The notes under the pieces were generated by a model. The model was not told the DNA's origin. It saw only the letters and a list, made by a program, of their open reading frames with translations, and did not search any database. The position numbers and the translations under genes are program-made. Shown here one piece after another: positions 4,721 to 7,099 of a stretch of 7,099 nt of DNA (its first letter is position 1; every line of letters starts with the position of its first letter). The stretch comes from Candidatus Thiothrix singaporensis (GTDB lineage: Bacteria; Pseudomonadota; Gammaproteobacteria; Thiotrichales; Thiotrichaceae), in contig CP059265.1 in NCBI GenBank assembly GCA_013693955.1, positions 1,790,102 through 1,797,200 of the forward strand, read 5' to 3'.

Positions 4721-5946
4721 CGGTACTGGCTAATACGGTACTGGCTAATAATGGCTCTGCGCAGAATGACGCTGTTATTGCCGCTATCGGTAGATTTCTG
4801 GGACTCGACTTACAGCAGTTTGTACCCAAGGATCCTCAGTATTGGCTGGAAGCGCAGGATGCCGGTTATCGTTATGTCTTTTACCGGAGAGAGCTGGGAA
4901 ATAATCAGGACGATGAATACTATGTCCTGTGCAATATGCCGAAGCTGGGTTCACGGGTTCCACTCCATTACTTCCGGAAAGTCGCTTTTGGGCAGAATAA
5001 CCTGCTGTCGCGCAAAGTCATCAAGGATATTGAACAATCAGGGAATCGCCCCTATCCGCACGATGTTAACCCTGTCTTTCAGGATGGTGTCCGGGAGTTT
5101 GGCATTTCCTTGCCTCTGGCCTTTTCCCTTGATGGCAACCGCCAGCAGTTCAATGCGGACAAACACCAGTTTAGCGTCATTAAAAACCGTGGCAACCCAC
5201 TGACCACCAACCCGCGTTTACGCAAAAATGCAGGCGCGGTCATGTCTGCCATCCGTCCCTATTGCCCGGTGCCGCTGAATGCCGGTAATGCCTATCTTGC
5301 TTCCAGCGAACTGGTGCAAACAGTCGTGGCTCCCAAAGCCCCGCCAGCGTCAGCAACGGCGCTGGCTTTCTTTCAGCAGGCGCGCCGGACAGAAGCCAAA
5401 CAAGTCGTTACCGATCAGGAATGGTGTCATTTACGCGGCCATGGCGATGGTGGTGAGGAACGGGTCGGGAATTTCGTGGCGGGCAGCAATCACTGCAATA
5501 CCGAGCAATTGGCGATTGAATCTGCCCAACGGCAAACCACCCATGCCGGGCAGGCGGATTACCGGCTGTTTACCACGGCTTATTTACTGCCGGATGACTC
5601 CATGAATGCGGTAAATGGTCAGTCCTATCTGGCGGTGGATACCCATTATTTGCAGCGTGCCTATGTAGACAAACCGGCAGGCGACCCAACAGTTCAGCAT
5701 GACTTGAACAGGACAGCAGCAAATGCACCGATTGCCGCTTTTATCCGCTACCGGATTTACCGCCATGATGGGCAGCAGCGGCACAAACTCTTTGAACATC
5801 TGTTTGAAGGCCAGAACGAGTTCTTCGACAAAAACCAGTACAACATTCTGCAATTTGCAGTGCGCTGGTCACTGGATGAGGCTGGCGTAAAAGCGGAACT
5901 GGAAGCCTTTGTCGAGGAAATACAGCAACAGGCTGGGCAGGTATAG
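4627..5946 (+). CDS. Piece 4 of the nuclease-motif gene: C-terminal 438 residues with HLxGH/GNFV/CNTEQ motif
   Basis: Native from about 4634 to the TAG at 5944-5946; the ATG at 4627 has no SD and is not the true start. It opens with IDGGGHGIGRADGIYDND and a perfect 15-bp tandem duplication encoding TVLAN twice (4721-4750). The striking segment is at repaired residues 748-780: W749, H751 and H755 within WCHLRGHGDGG (counts good to one residue), then GNFV, then SNHCNTEQLAIE. In His-Me-finger nucleases a catalytic His in an xGH-type strand is followed by Asn residues on the next helix, which fits this order. About 140 further residues follow (HYLQRAYVDKP, FIRYRIYRHDGQQ, KLFEHLFEGQNEFF), ending in an acidic helix, so the motif is not at the extreme C-terminus. 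Confidence 0.75.
   Translation: MAKIDGGGHGIGRADGIYDNDYLWSIDPDWLTVLANTVLANNGSAQNDAVIAAIGRFLGLDLQQFVPKDPQYWLEAQDAGYRYVFYRRELGNNQDDEYYVLCNMPKLGSRVPLHYFRKVAFGQNNLLSRKVIKDIEQSGNRPYPHDVNPVFQDGVREFGISLPLAFSLDGNRQQFNADKHQFSVIKNRGNPLTTNPRLRKNAGAVMSAIRPYCPVPLNAGNAYLASSELVQTVVAPKAPPASATALAFFQQARRTEAKQVVTDQEWCHLRGHGDGGEERVGNFVAGSNHCNTEQLAIESAQRQTTHAGQADYRLFTTAYLLPDDSMNAVNGQSYLAVDTHYLQRAYVDKPAGDPTVQHDLNRTAANAPIAAFIRYRIYRHDGQQRHKLFEHLFEGQNEFFDKNQYNILQFAVRWSLDEAGVKAELEAFVEEIQQQAGQV
4721..4750 (+). repeat. Perfect tandem duplication of a 15-bp unit
   Basis: CGGTACTGGCTAATA occurs twice with no gap (4721-4735 and 4736-4750). The length is a multiple of three, so the frame is kept and TVLAN is coded twice. 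It looks like a recent slippage duplication. Confidence 0.85.
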
Positions 5947-5949
5947 GGA
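5945..5949 (+). promoter_or_regulatory. Ribosome binding site of the gene starting at 5958
   Basis: AGGGA lies 8 bases before ATG 5958 and overlaps the stop codon (TAG 5944-5946) of the preceding gene, which suggests translational coupling. Confidence 0.6.
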
Positions 5950-5957
5950 AACAGGCA

Positions 5958-7099
5958 ATGAAGATCACCGACATCACCTCCACCCTCAATACCCGGCACA
6001 GCCTGAAGCTGGATCGGGACAGCCTTGGGGATAGTGCTGCGGCCTTGTTCCAGCGTTTGTTCATGCAGGAAAGTTGTACGGTTTCCGGCGGGCAGGTGCT
6101 GGCCTCGGCCAGCGATAGCGTGCAATTCAGCGGGGTTATCGACCAGTTGTTTGCGGCAACGGCGGCAGCCATTCCAGCTATCGACTGCGAATTGTTTATC
6201 TTTGAGTATGCTGATGGCAATGCTGACCCGCAGCGGCATTGTCTTATCCGGCTGGCGACTGATGGGCTGACACTGTTGCAGTTATTGGCGCATCACGACC
6301 CGCAACGTGCCGCGACCATAGATACACTGCTGGGTGCGGCGGAGTTGCAGGTTTTTGAACAGTTGCAATTGAACGGTTCAGCCTGTTTGTTTTCCAGCTT
6401 TGCCTATGCGGAGGAAGCGGGCAGTCAGGCTCCATATCCGGCACCATTCATTAGCACTCTGGCGCGTGACAAGGTTTGGCGGGGCATTAATCTGCGGGTG
6501 AGTAGCCAGTTGCATACTGAGCTGTTTCCGCTGGAGGTGTTGCCATTACCGGATACCTACCAGTTCTTCGCCACCATTCAAACCGGCTGGCGTGGCAGGC
6601 AATTGCGTCTGGAAAGTGATGTGTCGGTTAGCTTCCAGCAAGAGCATTTTGCCTTTGCCCTGCAACAGGTGGTGCTGACATTGGCGACGGATACTCCCGA
6701 CCCGCCATTGCCGGAAATTACGTTATTGGGGAAACTCACGGCAGGCAGCCTGCATGTTGATATTGAGGCTGATCTGAACCTGTCGTGGCAGCGGCTGCAT
6801 GTCGGGTTCGGGCGGGTAGGCTTGCCATCCGTCGCCGATCTGGAAACCGCGCTGGGGGTTGACGATCTGGCCGGGCATTTCCCGCTGGCGGCGGATCAAT
6901 TGGGGCAGGTCGCCATTGAGCAGTGCAACATTGTGCTGGATCTGGCCAGCCCCACAGTGAGCGCCATTGATTTCGCCATCCGTCTGGAAAAAGGCTTGGC
7001 GTTTACTGACCGGATCAGCTTCCTGCCTGGCTTGCAGGCGCGTATCAGTGCACCGCTGGACAAGACCAGACGTCAGTCGACAGCACTGTTGACAGGGAT
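5958..7099 (+). CDS. N-terminal part of a large beta-rich protein of unrecognised family (3' end outside window)
   Basis: ATG 5958 starts 11 bases after the upstream stop with SD AGGGA. The frame stays open for 380 codons to the window edge. It begins MKITDITSTLNTRHSLKLD with no signal peptide and has no membrane segment. It consists of alternating strands such as ALQQVVLTLATD, GSLHVDIEADLNLSWQRL and QCNIVLDLASPTVSAIDFAI, with recurring phrases of the type 'LPSVADLETALGVDDLAGHFPL' (near 289-310) followed by paired strands. This layout, a short Leu/Pro/Asp linker and then a beta pair ending in a hydrophobic strand, recalls long proteins made of repeated beta units, but only one clear unit is visible and I cannot name a family. 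The frame is clean, unlike the two genes before it. It is probably a structural or surface component made together with them. Confidence 0.8.
   Translation, partial: MKITDITSTLNTRHSLKLDRDSLGDSAAALFQRLFMQESCTVSGGQVLASASDSVQFSGVIDQLFAATAAAIPAIDCELFIFEYADGNADPQRHCLIRLATDGLTLLQLLAHHDPQRAATIDTLLGAAELQVFEQLQLNGSACLFSSFAYAEEAGSQAPYPAPFISTLARDKVWRGINLRVSSQLHTELFPLEVLPLPDTYQFFATIQTGWRGRQLRLESDVSVSFQQEHFAFALQQVVLTLATDTPDPPLPEITLLGKLTAGSLHVDIEADLNLSWQRLHVGFGRVGLPSVADLETALGVDDLAGHFPLAADQLGQVAIEQCNIVLDLASPTVSAIDFAIRLEKGLAFTDRISFLPGLQARISAPLDKTRRQSTALLTG

Larger units (their letters stand above)
3184..5946 (+). pseudogene. Large protein with nuclease-like C-terminal motif, about 921 aa when three -1 frameshifts are repaired
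   Basis: The gene runs from ATG 3184 (strong SD) to TAG 5944-5946 but changes frame at about 3873-3879, at 4490-4493 and in the A5 run 4632-4636. One added base at each point restores a single 921-codon frame with no internal stop. The N-terminal third or so is helical and Ala/Gln rich (roughly residues 95-395), which could form a long bundle or rod. The rest is globular. Near residues 748-780 it has WCHLRGHGDGG, GNFVAGS and HCNTEQLAIE, an arrangement of His, Gly-Gly and Asn that resembles His-Me-finger (beta-beta-alpha metal) nucleases. No signal peptide or transmembrane segment is seen. A role as a delivered effector or toxin is possible but inferred. No immunity gene is recognisable downstream in this window. 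Confidence 0.7.

Noticed and set aside
5741..6239. Two overlapping - strand frames of about 160 aa
   Set aside because: They lie across the junction of two well-supported + strand genes and overlap each other in different frames; neither has an SD or coherent protein features.
1..7099. CRISPR array, tRNA/rRNA genes, insertion sequence ends
   Set aside because: No spaced direct repeats, cloverleaf-like segments, transposase reading frame or terminal inverted repeats were seen.

Overview
The window is a single-direction, tightly packed stretch of accessory DNA. All credible genes are on the + strand, intergenic gaps are 3 to 28 bases (one junction overlaps), and each internal start has a good Shine-Dalgarno sequence. 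It is therefore probably one operon that runs off both ends of the window. GC content looks moderate (about 55%) and the codon and SD use fit a proteobacterium. A Thiothrix-like gammaproteobacterium would fit, but that is a hunch. There are no tRNAs, rRNAs, transposases, CRISPR repeats or housekeeping genes.

Layout: (A) 1-720, the last 239 codons of a large protein of unrecognised family. (B) 724-924, an intact 66-aa helical protein. (C) 953-3224, a 758-aa modular protein (LamG-like lectin domain, two copies of a beta-rich module, and a tail-fibre-like C-terminus with a VGIGT motif) that is broken into six reading-frame pieces. (D) 3184-5946, a 921-aa protein (helical N-terminal half, globular C-terminal half with an HLxGH...GNFV...CNTEQ motif resembling a His-Me-finger nuclease) broken into four pieces. 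(E) 5958 to the end, the first 380 codons of a beta-rich protein that continues beyond the window.

The main structural result is that simple ORF calling misreads the middle of this window. The eight or so short overlapping ORFs between 953 and 5946 are pieces of only two genes. Every break is a -1 shift that is repaired by adding one base, mostly in a short homopolymer run (G in most cases), and no nonsense mutation is needed. All breaks lie between 1573 and about 4636, while the flanking 1.6 kb and 2.5 kb are clean. This looks more like a patch of homopolymer under-calling than ordinary gene decay, although true pseudogenes cannot be excluded from sequence alone.

Functionally, a lectin/tail-fibre protein, a protein with a nuclease-like motif and very large beta-rich proteins in one operon suggest a secreted or particle-borne surface-binding/effector system, such as a Tc-toxin-like or contractile-injection-related locus. 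No core structural gene of such a system is visible here, so this remains an inference.
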